The translations under genes and the position numbers were made by a program. A stretch of DNA of 64,000 nt from Sinosporangium siamense. Its GTDB lineage: Bacteria > Actinomycetota > Actinomycetes > Streptosporangiales > Streptosporangiaceae. The notes beneath the pieces were generated by a model, which saw nothing but the letters and a program-made list of their open reading frames with translations, made no database searches and was not told the DNA's origin. Each line of letters begins with the position of its first letter. Within the stretch, counting starts at the first letter, position 1. The stretch covers positions 124,001-188,000 of the forward strand of contig NZ_BOOW01000013.1 of assembly GCF_016863435.1 (NCBI RefSeq). The letters run 5' to 3'. This document shows, in pieces, positions 1-8,233 of the stretch.

Positions 1-198
1 ATAGTGCAGGACTGCCAGGACGCGGCGGTTGTGGTGGGTGGAGGGTGGGAGGTCGAGGCGGTCGAAGAGGGTGGAGATGCGTTTTTCCACGGCGGCGGGG
101 GTGAGGTGGAGGCACTCGGCGATGGAGGTGTTGGAGCGGCCCTCGGCCATGAGGACAAGGATCTCACGCTGGGCGGCGGTCAGTCGGCGCATGTCCAT
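1..198 (-). CDS. LuxR-type helix-turn-helix protein, partial (runs off the left edge)
   Basis: Read on the minus strand from an ATG at 198, the frame stays open to the edge of the window (66 codons). It shows a NarL/LuxR DNA-binding domain almost from its first residue: LTAAQREILVLMAEGRSN, then IAECLHLTPAAVEKRIS and the tail NRRVLAVL, the usual form in actinomycete NarL response regulators. No receiver domain precedes it, so the gene is either an HTH-only protein or its start lies further upstream across the TetR operator. A purine-rich GGGAGC lies just upstream of the ATG. The gene diverges from the TetR gene. The domain is clear; the start and the gene as a whole are uncertain. Confidence 0.55.
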   Translation of the reverse strand, partial: MDMRRLTAAQREILVLMAEGRSNTSIAECLHLTPAAVEKRISTLFDRLDLPPSTHHNRRVLAVLHY

Positions 199-249
199 AC
201 TGCTCCCTAGGTAGGGAAAACCCGAGAGTTCTCCCTGTTCTCTTGCCAC

Positions 250-267
250 ATTCTGACCGGTCAGAAT
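250..267. promoter_or_regulatory. Perfect 18-bp palindrome, probable TetR operator
   Basis: ATTCTGACCGGTCAGAAT is a perfect inverted repeat with no spacer, ending 11 bp before the tetR start codon. Perfect dyads of this size beside a divergent gene pair are typical of TetR autoregulation. The site would control the operon that starts at 279 and possibly the divergent LuxR-type gene. Confidence 0.75.
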
Positions 268-278
268 AAATACTGTCC

Positions 279-890
279 ATGCGGACAAGCGAGAAGGCCT
301 CCCTCATCGAGGAGATCCGCCGCCGGCAGATCGTGACGAGCGCGATCGAGACCATCGCCGGCAGCGGCTTCAATCAGGCGTCGCTCACGGAGATCGCCAG
401 GAACGCCGGCGTCAGCAAGGGCGTGATCGGCTACCACTTCGAGGGCAAGGACGAACTGATCCAGCAAGTGGTCACCACCCTGCTGCGGGAGTCGAACGAT
501 TACATCAAGGAGCGGGTTCGGGCCCAGGAGAAGGCGGCCGATCAGCTCAGGGTCTACATCGAGGCCAGCTTCGCCTTCATGGGCGAGAACCGTGCGAACT
601 TCGTCGCGTTGGTCGACATCTGGGGCAGCTTCGGGAGTGTGGCGGCCAAGCGGGCGTTCAACGCGACGGCGTATGAGCCATGCCGGCGCCACCTGTCGGG
701 CATTCTCCGGGCAGGGCAGGAGAAGGGGGAGTTCCGGGACTTTCCCGTGGAGACGGTGGCGACCATGCTCCAGGGGGCCGTCGACGGGGTGATGCTCCAA
801 TGGGTGTTCGACGAGCGGGCCGTCGACCTGGCGGCGTGCGCGGCCGAGTTGACGGCGATGTTCGACCGCGCCACGGCGGTCGAGCCGTGA
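279..890 (+). CDS. TetR/AcrR family transcriptional regulator
   Basis: This 203-residue protein has the usual TetR layout. An N-terminal helix-turn-helix spans about residues 20-55, including LTEIARNAGVSKGVIGYHFEGKDEL, which is here split as LTEIARNAGVSKG and VIGYHFEGKDEL. An all-helical ligand and dimer domain follows to the end. The dyad at 250-267 is a ready operator just upstream. No strong ribosome-binding site precedes the ATG, so the message may be leaderless. The stop codon overlaps the GTG start of the acyl-CoA ligase by 4 bp, so regulator and enzyme genes are translationally coupled. The likely ligand is an acyl-CoA or the acid handled by the downstream enzymes; that is inference from context. 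Confidence 0.9.
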   Translation: MRTSEKASLIEEIRRRQIVTSAIETIAGSGFNQASLTEIARNAGVSKGVIGYHFEGKDELIQQVVTTLLRESNDYIKERVRAQEKAADQLRVYIEASFAFMGENRANFVALVDIWGSFGSVAAKRAFNATAYEPCRRHLSGILRAGQEKGEFRDFPVETVATMLQGAVDGVMLQWVFDERAVDLAACAAELTAMFDRATAVEP

Positions 891-2380
891 GCCTTGGCCA
901 CCTGCTCCGCGAGCGGGCGGAGGCGGCGGGTCACCGTACTCTGCTGCGTTTTCCCGGAGTGGCGGAGTTGACCGTGGCCGACGCCGATCTCCGGTCGAAC
1001 CGGCTGGCCAACGGCCTGGCCAGGCTCGGCGTCGGGAAGGGCGACCGGGTCGTGGTCATGCTGGCGAACGGGCTCGGCTTTCCCCTGCTGTGGTTCGCGC
1101 TCGCCAAGCTGGGTGCCGTGATCGTGCCGGTCAACGCGGGCTACCGGCGCGACGACCTGCGCCACGTGCTCACGGACTCGGGCGCGGGGGTGGCCGTGGC
1201 GGGCACGCCGGAGGCGGCCCGCCTGCTGCGCGACGCGGGCGGCGTGCGTGCGGTGGTCATGCTCGACGCCGCCACCGGCGACCCCCGCGACGGGGAGTAC
1301 GGCACAGCCATCGACATCTCGGACCCGCACTTCGAACTCGGCGACGTCGGGCCGGGTGACCTGCTCAACCTGCAATACACCTCCGGCACCACCGGGTTCC
1401 CCAAGGGGTGCATGCTGACCCACGGCTACTGGCTGCGGCTGGCCGGGGCGGCGGCGGACCTCATGGAGGTGCGTGAGGACGACGTCGACATGACGGCTCA
1501 GCCGTATTCCTATATGGACCCGCAGTGGAACACCGTGCTGTGCCTGATGGCGGGGATTCCGCTGGTGGTGCTGCCGCGCTTTTCCGCCTCGGGGTTCTGG
1601 GGCTCGGTGCGTGAACATGGGGTGACGTTCTTCTACGTGCTCGGCACGATGCCGGTCTACCTGCTCAAGCAGCCGGCCGATCCGGTGCTGGACCGGGCGC
1701 ACCGGGTGCGGGCCGTGTTGTGCTCCGGCATCGCCCCGGGCATCCACCGCGCCTTGGAGGAGCGCTGGGGTGCGCCGTGGCGTGAGGCATATGGCAGCAC
1801 GGAGACCGGGGTGGACCTCTTCGTCCCGCTGGAGGACGCCGGCAGCGTCGGGTCGGGGCTGATGGGGCGGCCGGTGCCGGGGAAACGGGTGGAGATCCGG
1901 GACGGCGAGATGGTGGTCAAGGGCGAGCCGATGATGCTCGGCTACTGGAACCGGCCACCGGTGTTCGACGACGGCTGGTTCCACACCGGCGACCTGGTGG
2001 AACGTGCCGCGAACGGCTACTTCCGCCTGGTCGGCCGGACCAAGGACATGATCCGCCGCGGTGGCGAGAACATCGCCGCCGCCGAGGTCGAGGCGGTGCT
2101 CACCGGCCACCCGTCGGTGCTGGCGGCGGCGGTGGTGCCCGTGCCGGACGAGTTACGCGGCGAGGAGGTGCTGGCCTACCTGCGGACGCGGGAGCCGGTC
2201 GAACCCGGCGAGGTGGTGAAGTACGTCGCGGACCGGTTGGCGAAGTTCAAGGTGCCGAGGTTTGTCGTCTTCGTCGACGACTTCCCGATGACTCCCTCGG
2301 AGCGCATCGCCAAGCATGCGCTGACCACCGCCGGTGCTCATGTGTATGACGCGGTGAAGGGCGAGTGGGTTCGTGGGTGA
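887..2380 (+). CDS. Class I adenylate-forming acyl-CoA ligase
   Basis: The enzyme activates a carboxylic acid to its acyl-AMP and then to the CoA thioester. The 497-residue protein shows the ATP-binding loop YTSGTTGFPKG near residue 164, YGSTE near 302, GWFHTGDL near 363 and the hinge region GRTKDMIRRGGENI, so both the N-terminal and the mobile C-terminal domains are present. The GTG at 887 is chosen because the family match starts there and GTGA overlaps the tetR stop. Length and motifs resemble CaiC-like ATP-dependent acyl-CoA ligases. With the hydratase and permease that follow it probably feeds a short or amino-acid-derived acid into beta-oxidation. The substrate cannot be read from sequence. 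Confidence 0.9.
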   Translation: MSLGHLLRERAEAAGHRTLLRFPGVAELTVADADLRSNRLANGLARLGVGKGDRVVVMLANGLGFPLLWFALAKLGAVIVPVNAGYRRDDLRHVLTDSGAGVAVAGTPEAARLLRDAGGVRAVVMLDAATGDPRDGEYGTAIDISDPHFELGDVGPGDLLNLQYTSGTTGFPKGCMLTHGYWLRLAGAAADLMEVREDDVDMTAQPYSYMDPQWNTVLCLMAGIPLVVLPRFSASGFWGSVREHGVTFFYVLGTMPVYLLKQPADPVLDRAHRVRAVLCSGIAPGIHRALEERWGAPWREAYGSTETGVDLFVPLEDAGSVGSGLMGRPVPGKRVEIRDGEMVVKGEPMMLGYWNRPPVFDDGWFHTGDLVERAANGYFRLVGRTKDMIRRGGENIAAAEVEAVLTGHPSVLAAAVVPVPDELRGEEVLAYLRTREPVEPGEVVKYVADRLAKFKVPRFVVFVDDFPMTPSERIAKHALTTAGAHVYDAVKGEWVRG

Positions 2381-3152
2381 TCTCGTTGTGGAACGTTCCG
2401 GGCGGGTCGGCGTGGTGCGGTTCGACCGGCCGGCCAAGCTCAACGCCTTCACCTCGGCCATGCTGGCCGACCTCGCCGCGGCGCTCGCCGAGCTCGCGAA
2501 CGACCCTCGCACGTCGGCACTCGTGCTGACGGGCACGGGCAGGGCCTTCTCGGCCGGCATCGACCTCGCCGAGGTCGCGGCCGACCTGGCGGGCGGCGAC
2601 CCGGCGGCGCAGCGGGCCAGGGTCGCCGCGTTGCAAGACCTCACCCGCACCCTGTCGGTCTATCCGAAGCCGGTGATTTCCGCCGTCAACGGGCTGGCGG
2701 TGGGGGTCGGCGCGGAGCTCGCCATCGCCAGTGATCTGCGCATCGCCGCGGAGAGTGCGTCGTTCGCCTTTATGGAGGCGCGGCGCGGCCTGTTCCCCAC
2801 CAATGGTGTTCTCTACTATCTTCCCCGGCTTGTCGGGCACGGCAGGGCGATGGACCTGCTGCTGTCCGGCGACCCTCTCACCGCGGCGGACGCCCTGACG
2901 GCGGGCCTGGTCAGCCGCGTGTTGCCGGAGGGCGATCTGCTGGCTCACGCCGTACACCTCGGCGAGACGATCGCCGGGGCCGCGCCGATCTCCGTCGACC
3001 TCATCCGGCGGGCGGCGCGCCGGGTCTGGGAGATGGATCTGGCGCAGGTCCTGGAGACGGAGACCGAGGGCATGCTCGCCTGCCTCGGCAGCACCGACCT
3101 GGTCGAGGGCGTCACCGCCTTCGCCGCCCGCCGCACCCCCGATTTCGACTGA
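2373..3152 (+). CDS. Enoyl-CoA hydratase/isomerase family protein
   Basis: This is a crotonase-fold enzyme of 259 residues, normal for the family. The first oxyanion-hole segment is seen as LTGTGRAFSAGIDL and the second as INGLAVGVGAELAIA-like text (VNGLAVGVGAELAIASDLRI). The typical glutamate of the active-site helix falls in FMEARRGLFPTNG. It would hydrate or isomerise the enoyl-CoA derived from the product of the upstream ligase. The GTG start overlaps the ligase stop by 8 bp, so the two are one transcription unit. Hydratase, isomerase and racemase activities cannot be separated by sequence alone. Confidence 0.88.
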   Translation: MGDLVVERSGRVGVVRFDRPAKLNAFTSAMLADLAAALAELANDPRTSALVLTGTGRAFSAGIDLAEVAADLAGGDPAAQRARVAALQDLTRTLSVYPKPVISAVNGLAVGVGAELAIASDLRIAAESASFAFMEARRGLFPTNGVLYYLPRLVGHGRAMDLLLSGDPLTAADALTAGLVSRVLPEGDLLAHAVHLGETIAGAAPISVDLIRRAARRVWEMDLAQVLETETEGMLACLGSTDLVEGVTAFAARRTPDFD

Positions 3153-3188
3153 GACCTCCCACGCTGACACACCCCCCAAGGAGCCACC

Positions 3189-4535
3189 ATGCGTGTTCAG
3201 CCTGCCCGAAAACTCAGGCACGACCTTTCCCGCCGGCATATGCGCATGATCGGCATCGGCGGCATCATCGGCGCCGGGCTGTTCGTCAGCAGCGGCTCGG
3301 TCATCGCCTCGGCCGGTCCCGCGTCGATCGTCGCCTACGCGGCCGGTGGCCTGCTCGTCATCCTCGTCATGCGGATGCTCGGGGAGATGGCCGCCGCTCA
3401 TCCCGCTTCCGGATCGTTCTCGGAATATGCCCGGATGGCCTTCGGGCGGGCGGCCGGGTTCATGACCGGCTGGACCTACTGGTATTTCGCGGTGTTCGTC
3501 ATCGCCTTCGAGGCGGTGGCGGGAGCGCAGCTGGCGCGGGTGTTCGTGCCGGAGTTGCCGGTATGGCTCGGGGCGCTCATCCTGCTGGCCGTACTGACGG
3601 GGGCCAACCTCGTCTCGGTGCGGCTGTTCGGGGAGACCGAGTTCTGGCTGGCCTCGATCAAGGTCGGCTTGATCGTGGGGTTCCTGGTGGCCGGGGCGGT
3701 GTTCGCGGCCGGGCTGTGGCCGGGCGGGGGCGGCGTCGAGGCCCTGTGGGTGCACGGCGGATTCGCGCCGCACGGGTGGGGTGCGGTGCTCCAAGCCCTT
3801 GTGATGGTGATATTTGCCTACTTCGGGGCGGGGATCGTGACGATCGCTGCGGCGGAGTCGGCGGAGCCGGCCAGGGAAGTGGCCCGCGCGACCGTCTCCG
3901 TCGTGTGGCGGGTGCTGGTGTTCTACGTCGGCTCCATCTTCGTGATCGTCGCCGTCGTGCCGTGGAACCAGGTGCCGGCCGACGGCCAGGGCAGCCCCTT
4001 CGCGACCGCCTTCGACCGGCTCGGCATCCCCGGAGCGGCGACGCTGATGAACCTCGTGGTGCTGGTGGCCGTCGTGTCGATCCTCAACGCCGGTGTGTAC
4101 GGCTCGTCGCGCATGCTGATGGCCCTCGCCGCCCGGGGCGAGGCACCCGCCGTGCTCGGCCGCGTCGCCCCCTCAGGCGTGCCCGTGCCGGCGGTGCTCG
4201 CCGGTGCCTCCGTCGGAGTGGTCGCCGTGGTGCTCGCGGTGCTGTTCCCCGGCGAGGTCTTCGGCTTCCTGCTCAACGCCTCCGGGCTGCTCACCCTCCT
4301 GCTCTATCTCGTCATCGCGGCCAGCCAGCTCAAACTGCGGCGCACACTCCCCCAGGACGGCGAGGTGCGCATGTGGGGGCATCCCTGGCTGAGCGCCGCC
4401 GTCATCGTGGTGCTGCTCGCGGCCCTGGCCGCCGTGGTCACCTCCCCCGGCACCCTGCCCATCATCGCCGGAGTCGCCACCGTGCTCGCCCTCACGTATG
4501 CGGCCTACCTGGTCGCCTTCCGAAAGGACATCTGA
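3189..4535 (+). CDS. APC-superfamily amino acid permease
   Basis: A 448-residue membrane protein with about 12 hydrophobic segments and the amino-acid-transporter signature in TM1 (GIGGIIGAGLFVSSG). It most resembles the AAT group of proton-coupled amino acid permeases. AAGGAG lies at the right distance from the ATG, 37 bp after the hydratase gene, so it belongs to the same operon. It is likely the uptake system for the compound activated by the CoA ligase, which suggests an amino acid, betaine or amino-acid-like substrate (inference). The stop codon overlaps the next start in TGATG. Confidence 0.9.
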   Translation: MRVQPARKLRHDLSRRHMRMIGIGGIIGAGLFVSSGSVIASAGPASIVAYAAGGLLVILVMRMLGEMAAAHPASGSFSEYARMAFGRAAGFMTGWTYWYFAVFVIAFEAVAGAQLARVFVPELPVWLGALILLAVLTGANLVSVRLFGETEFWLASIKVGLIVGFLVAGAVFAAGLWPGGGGVEALWVHGGFAPHGWGAVLQALVMVIFAYFGAGIVTIAAAESAEPAREVARATVSVVWRVLVFYVGSIFVIVAVVPWNQVPADGQGSPFATAFDRLGIPGAATLMNLVVLVAVVSILNAGVYGSSRMLMALAARGEAPAVLGRVAPSGVPVPAVLAGASVGVVAVVLAVLFPGEVFGFLLNASGLLTLLLYLVIAASQLKLRRTLPQDGEVRMWGHPWLSAAVIVVLLAALAAVVTSPGTLPIIAGVATVLALTYAAYLVAFRKDI

Positions 4536-5617
4536 TGTTCACACGCATCGCGGCGCTCCTCGCCGCCTGCGTCACCGCGCTTCACATCCTCACGGCGCCC
4601 GCGTCGGCTTCGCCGTACGGCTTGCGCTGCCTGATCGACACCTGGGCGGCACGGCCGGAGATCCCCGGTGTGTCCCTGGAGGTGCGCGGCCTCGGAGTGC
4701 GGTTCCGGGAGGCCGCCGGGCTGTTCGCGGAGAATGGCAGGCGGCTGCGGCCGACTGACGCCTTCCGGACGGCGAGCGTAACCAAATCGATCACCGCTGC
4801 GACGCTTTTGCGCCTGGCCGAGCAGCGCAAAGTACGACTGGACGCCCCAGTGTCCACCTATCTCGACATGGCGAAAGTGCCGAACGGCGCGGACATGACG
4901 GTGCGGCAGCTACTCGACCACACGGCGGGGCTCTACGACTATGTGACCGACCCGGCCTGGCGCGAGGCCGTCATCGCCGACCCGCAACGCACATGGACCC
5001 CGGACGAGCTGCTGGAGTGGGGCCTCACCAGGGGCCGGCCGTATTTCAAACCCGGCGAGGGCTACCACTACTCCGACACCGGCTATATCCTCGCGGGTCG
5101 CGTCATCGAGAAGGTGTACGGCAAAGCCCTCCATCACGCCTACCGCGACCTGGTGTTCCGCCCGCTTGGCATGCGTGACACCTACCTGGAGCACTGGGAG
5201 CGGCCCCGGGCGCCGAGGCCGCTCTCGCACGCCTACTTCGGCGAGATCGACACGCGAGACTGGAACCCCACGTTCGACACGTTCGGCGGGGGTGGGCTGG
5301 TCTCCACGTCGGCCGACCTCACCCGCTTCGCCCGCGGCCTGTTCGAGGGCCGGCTGTTCGGCCACGCCGACACGCTGCCCACCATGCTCAAGGCCACTCC
5401 GCAGAGCGGCGGCAGGTATTCCCTGGGGCTGGTCAAGACGCGGCTTGGCGGTGAGGAGGCTTGGGGGCATAGCGGGTTCTTCGGGGCGTTCTTCCTTTAC
5501 GTCCCCGCCCAGGGACTGTCCATCGCCGGCACCGTCAACCAGAGCGACGCCGATCAGGGCGAGCTCGTGACCCAGGCTTATGGGCACGTGGCGGGGACTC
5601 TCTCCTGCCCTCGGTAG
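4535..5617 (+). CDS. Secreted serine hydrolase of the beta-lactamase / D-Ala-D-Ala carboxypeptidase fold
   Basis: Residues 1-26 form a signal peptide ending ASA. The class C beta-lactamase / DD-peptidase catalytic set is complete: nucleophile S81 with K84 (SVTK), Y179-S180-D181 in place of the usual YxN, and the third box HSG at 312-314. It acts outside the membrane on peptide or ester bonds, for example D-amino-acid peptides. The ATG at 4535 overlaps the permease stop by one base, so the hydrolase could release the substrate that the permease imports. Whether it is a peptidase, esterase or beta-lactamase cannot be decided. Confidence 0.88.
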   Translation: MFTRIAALLAACVTALHILTAPASASPYGLRCLIDTWAARPEIPGVSLEVRGLGVRFREAAGLFAENGRRLRPTDAFRTASVTKSITAATLLRLAEQRKVRLDAPVSTYLDMAKVPNGADMTVRQLLDHTAGLYDYVTDPAWREAVIADPQRTWTPDELLEWGLTRGRPYFKPGEGYHYSDTGYILAGRVIEKVYGKALHHAYRDLVFRPLGMRDTYLEHWERPRAPRPLSHAYFGEIDTRDWNPTFDTFGGGGLVSTSADLTRFARGLFEGRLFGHADTLPTMLKATPQSGGRYSLGLVKTRLGGEEAWGHSGFFGAFFLYVPAQGLSIAGTVNQSDADQGELVTQAYGHVAGTLSCPR

Positions 5618-5708
5618 AGCGGGAAACCCACCTTTTTGATGATTTCGCGTTGTTCTTGGGTGCGTATCGTCGCTAGCAGTGATCCCGATCATGCGAGGAA
5701 GGGTCTGA

Positions 5709-6071
5709 ATGACCGATGATGCGGCGCGGCGCGTCTTCCAGGTAGTCGACACGTTCGACCCCGACCGGTTCGTGCTGCTCCTGGCCGAAAACGCCACGCT
5801 GACGTTCGGCAACGCCAAACCGGTGACAGGGCGTCAGGCGATCGCCGACAGTTTGCGGGCGTTCTTCTCCACGATCGCCGGGCTACGGCACCGCATCGTC
5901 CGCAGCTGGGAGGTGGACGCCGACGTCATCGCGGAGACCGAGGTGACCTATCGGCGGCTCGACGGGTCACATGTCAACGTGGTGGCGGTGTCGATCTGGC
6001 AGACCGGTGAGGATGGGTTGATCACTGACTATCGGATCTTTGTGGATCTGGCACCCATCTACACGGTCTAG
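5709..6071 (+). CDS. SnoaL/NTF2-like domain protein
   Basis: A 120-residue protein with the NTF2-fold pattern: an N-terminal helix (VFQVVDTFDPDRF), a loop asking for a small ligand (LTFGNAKPVTGRQAIADSL), and beta strands ending in RIFVDLAPIY. Proteins of this family are small cone-shaped binding or isomerase domains. AGGAAGGG precedes the ATG. It stands alone, 91 bp after the hydrolase gene, and might or might not be in the TetR-controlled operon. No catalytic residues can be assigned. Confidence 0.8.
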   Translation: MTDDAARRVFQVVDTFDPDRFVLLLAENATLTFGNAKPVTGRQAIADSLRAFFSTIAGLRHRIVRSWEVDADVIAETEVTYRRLDGSHVNVVAVSIWQTGEDGLITDYRIFVDLAPIYTV

Positions 6072-6171
6072 GGGTGTTGTTCGAGGGCAGGCTCCTTCCG
6101 ACCCACCCGGAGGGGCTTGTCCGCAGTCTCGAACTCCGTCGCCGTTCACTCGGTCGCGGTGCTGGTGTGAC

Positions 6172-6310
6172 TCACCGCCACCACCTGATGTCGGTCCCTG
6201 CGTGCGCCGCTGCGGGCCACCATTCCTCATCAGTCAGATCTTGACGATTCAGGCGTTCATCCACGCCAGTGGTCTACCGGAATCCGTGATCAAGATCTAC
6301 GGGACAGGCC
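6172..6310 (-). mobile_element. Remnant of an IS5-type insertion sequence (one end plus transposase N-terminus)
   Basis: On the minus strand, 6310 to 6298 reads as an IS-end-like GGCCTGTCCCGTAG. It is followed by a GTG at 6264 whose product VDERLNRQDLTDEEWW matches the first residues of IS5-like transposases before it stops after 31 codons at 6172. The rest of the element is missing. Sequence from 6072 to 6514 is otherwise non-coding. I see no intact second end and no target-site duplication. The family assignment rests on the short DLTDEEW stretch and is tentative. Confidence 0.4.
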
Positions 6311-6514
6311 CTAGGCGATGGCAGGATGCCGCTTGCGGCGAACCGGCCAACAAGCGTGTGACCTTTGGCCCGGACCATGCGGGCGTCTCTGCAAGCGGCG
6401 CCCGCGCCTTCTACGAACGGGTCGGGTCCACCCTCGCTGAAGCTGCGGACCCCCGGACCGGGAGGCGGTCCCCGCCAGGTTTGCCGGCGAGCCCTTCTCT
6501 GAGGGGACGCCGCC

Positions 6515-7348
6515 TTACGCCGTGCTCAGAATGCCGGCCAGAGCCTCGCGTGAGTGATCGTCGCCCGGGGCCTGGGACAGGATATAGATTCCCTGCTCCG
6601 CCACAGGGCGCAGCAGGGAAAAGCTCAGCCTGAGCCGGGAGGACGCCCGCGAAGGGATGGTCACCTCGACCGTGACCGGGGTGAAGTCCTGGACGGCGCG
6701 GCAGCGCCACCAGTGGGACACGTCAGGGCGTTGCGTGGTCAGCAGGTGGACGATCTCGGCGGTGCGGGGGTCGTCCGGCACGTGGGCGGTGTTGGCGCGG
6801 AACTGTTCGTAGAGGCCGCGGAGCAGGGGTTCCGGCTCGGCCACGGCGGGACGGTCGTCCGCCGGGGTCGCCAGCCACAGCAGGACGTTGCGGTGTTCCT
6901 CGGGGATGAGGGCGGGATCGCCCCAGAGCCGGCTGTGGGCGGCGTTGCCGCCCGCGATGTCGAAACGTTCGTTTACGATCGCGGCCGGGGTCGTCGTCCA
7001 GCTGTCGACCAGCAGGCGGGTCTCCTGGCCGATGCGTTCGGCGCGGGTGCCGTTCAGCGGCGCCAGGGGGAGGAAGCCCGCCAGCGCCAAGGTGTGGCGG
7101 TGAGCCGCGGAGTCCATGCGCAGGACGCGGCACAGTGCGTCGATGACCTGGCGGGTCGTGGTGGCCCGGCCCTGCTCAAGCCACGTGTACCACGCGACGC
7201 TGACGCCGGCCAGGGCGGCGACCTCTTCGCGGCGCAGGCCGGGGGTGCGCCGTCGTTCCCCGCCGACGAGGCCGACCTCGGCCGGGGCGACCTGCTCGCG
7301 GGCCGCGCGCAGGTGTGCGCCGAGTTCGCGGCGGAGCGAAGAATTCAT
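6515..7348 (-). CDS. XRE-family regulator with MmyB-like ligand domain
   Basis: A 277-residue protein. Residues about 30-80 hold a helix-turn-helix (RTPGLRREEVAALAGVSV followed by WYTWLEQGR), the signature of the actinobacterial helix-turn-helix / MmyB group. The remaining part is the PAS-like MmyB ligand-binding domain, with typical text NERFDIAGGNAAHSRLWGD. Such proteins often repress a neighbouring dehydrogenase or transporter gene, but none is next to it here; the IS remnant downstream suggests a partner may have been lost. It diverges from the VOC protein gene. Confidence 0.88.
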   Translation of the reverse strand: MNSSLRRELGAHLRAAREQVAPAEVGLVGGERRRTPGLRREEVAALAGVSVAWYTWLEQGRATTTRQVIDALCRVLRMDSAAHRHTLALAGFLPLAPLNGTRAERIGQETRLLVDSWTTTPAAIVNERFDIAGGNAAHSRLWGDPALIPEEHRNVLLWLATPADDRPAVAEPEPLLRGLYEQFRANTAHVPDDPRTAEIVHLLTTQRPDVSHWWRCRAVQDFTPVTVEVTIPSRASSRLRLSFSLLRPVAEQGIYILSQAPGDDHSREALAGILSTA

Positions 7349-7385
7349 AGCGTAATCCTATGACTTCGCCCTGTTCGTGCCGGAA

Positions 7386-7407
7386 GGTGAGAGTCGAACC
7401 TCTCACC
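7386..7407. repeat. Perfect 8-bp stem hairpin between divergent genes
   Basis: GGTGAGAG and CTCTCACC flank a 6-base centre, in the 141-bp gap between the XRE regulator and the VOC gene. It could be an operator or an RNA hairpin in the regulator's leader. It looks superficially like a tRNA T-arm but does not keep the 5+7 geometry. Confidence 0.45.
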
Positions 7408-7489
7408 AAGCTGTGATGAAGGTGTGAGTGGAAGTAACCCCATAAACGGTTATCTGTCGGGATCGTAAACCTGTCTCCAGGCTGGACCT

Positions 7490-7918
7490 ATGACAACTCG
7501 GCAACCACGTGTGTGGCGGAAGAACACCGATTCCTCCACACTCACCCGGCCTCGTGTTCTCATCCGGGTGTTCCTTCCCCCAGGCACGATCGAGGACTCC
7601 GCCGACTTCTACGAGCGACTCCAGGGGATCGAGGCCGACGCCCGGTTCGATTTCCCGGAAGCCCGCCTCAATCTCGCCACCGTCGGGGCGTTTCTCCTGA
7701 TAGAGGGGGATGAGGAGGCGCTGGCCCCGTTCCGCGATACGGCGGGCACCCTGCTCGTGGACGACGTCCAGCCTTACTACGACAAACTCATCTCCGAGGG
7801 AGCGGAGATCATCTTCCCCTTGCAGCAGGTGCCGACGGGAGCGGGCTTCAACGTCCGGCACCCCGACGGCACGACGGTGGAATATGTCCACCATCGCCCG
7901 ACTGTGGAAGGGCATTGA
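7490..7918 (+). CDS. VOC-superfamily (glyoxalase/bleomycin-resistance-like) protein
   Basis: A 142-residue protein with the paired beta-alpha-beta-beta-beta modules of the vicinal-oxygen-chelate fold. Recognisable pieces are SADFYERLQGIEAD, the strand LATVGAFLLIEG and the end GAGFNVRHPDGTTVEYVHH. Members bind a divalent metal or act as binding proteins and include glyoxalases, dioxygenases and drug-binding proteins. The family match begins near residue 22, so the real start may be a GTG around 7553. No operon partner is evident. Confidence 0.78.
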   Translation: MTTRQPRVWRKNTDSSTLTRPRVLIRVFLPPGTIEDSADFYERLQGIEADARFDFPEARLNLATVGAFLLIEGDEEALAPFRDTAGTLLVDDVQPYYDKLISEGAEIIFPLQQVPTGAGFNVRHPDGTTVEYVHHRPTVEGH

Positions 7919-7971
7919 CGTTCACAACCGGACGGGGCCCAAAGTGCGGCGATGGGACCTCGTGGACCACA

Positions 7972-8004
7972 TGAGTATGACTACATTACCCTCGTGAGTA
8001 TGAC
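7972..8004 (+). promoter_or_regulatory. Direct repeats before a toxin-antitoxin-like pair
   Basis: TGAGTATGAC occurs at 7972-7981 and again at 7995-8004, start to start 23 bp, about two helical turns. The second copy covers the start codon region of the antitoxin-like gene. Repeats of this kind are common operators of ribbon-helix-helix antitoxins; the function is inferred. Confidence 0.4.
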
Positions 8005-8233
8005 CAAGAAGATTACGATCAGCCTGCCCGACGATCTCGCGGAGGAGGCGCAGAGATCGGGCAACGCGTCCGGCTACATCGCACATGCCCTGCGGGAACA
8101 GCGCAGGATCAGGAACGGCATGGCCGCCCTTGACCGCCTTTTCGGAGACGGCTGGCAGGAGCACATCAGCGACTCCGACCGCCGCCGTGCGGAGACCCTG
8201 TTCGACGGGGCTCATCGGCAGGGCAAGGGGTGA
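8000..8233 (+). CDS. Ribbon-helix-helix antitoxin-like protein
   Basis: A 77-residue protein beginning MTKKITISLPDDLAEEAQ, the form of the ribbon-helix-helix DNA-binding strand and first helix in CopG/ParD/VapB-like antitoxins. It continues with a charged helix (REQRRIRNGMAALDRLFGD) that would wrap the partner. ATG 8000 is chosen; GTG 7994 in the same frame is possible. Its stop overlaps the next start by 4 bp (GTGA). Size, fold and coupling support an antitoxin role. Confidence 0.75.
   Translation: MTKKITISLPDDLAEEAQRSGNASGYIAHALREQRRIRNGMAALDRLFGDGWQEHISDSDRRRAETLFDGAHRQGKG

Noticed and set aside
7386-7407. tRNA-like T-arm (GGTTCGA within a hairpin)
   Set aside because: The stem is 8 bp with a 6-base loop, not the 5+7 geometry of a T-arm, and no acceptor, D-arm or anticodon arm pairs with it.
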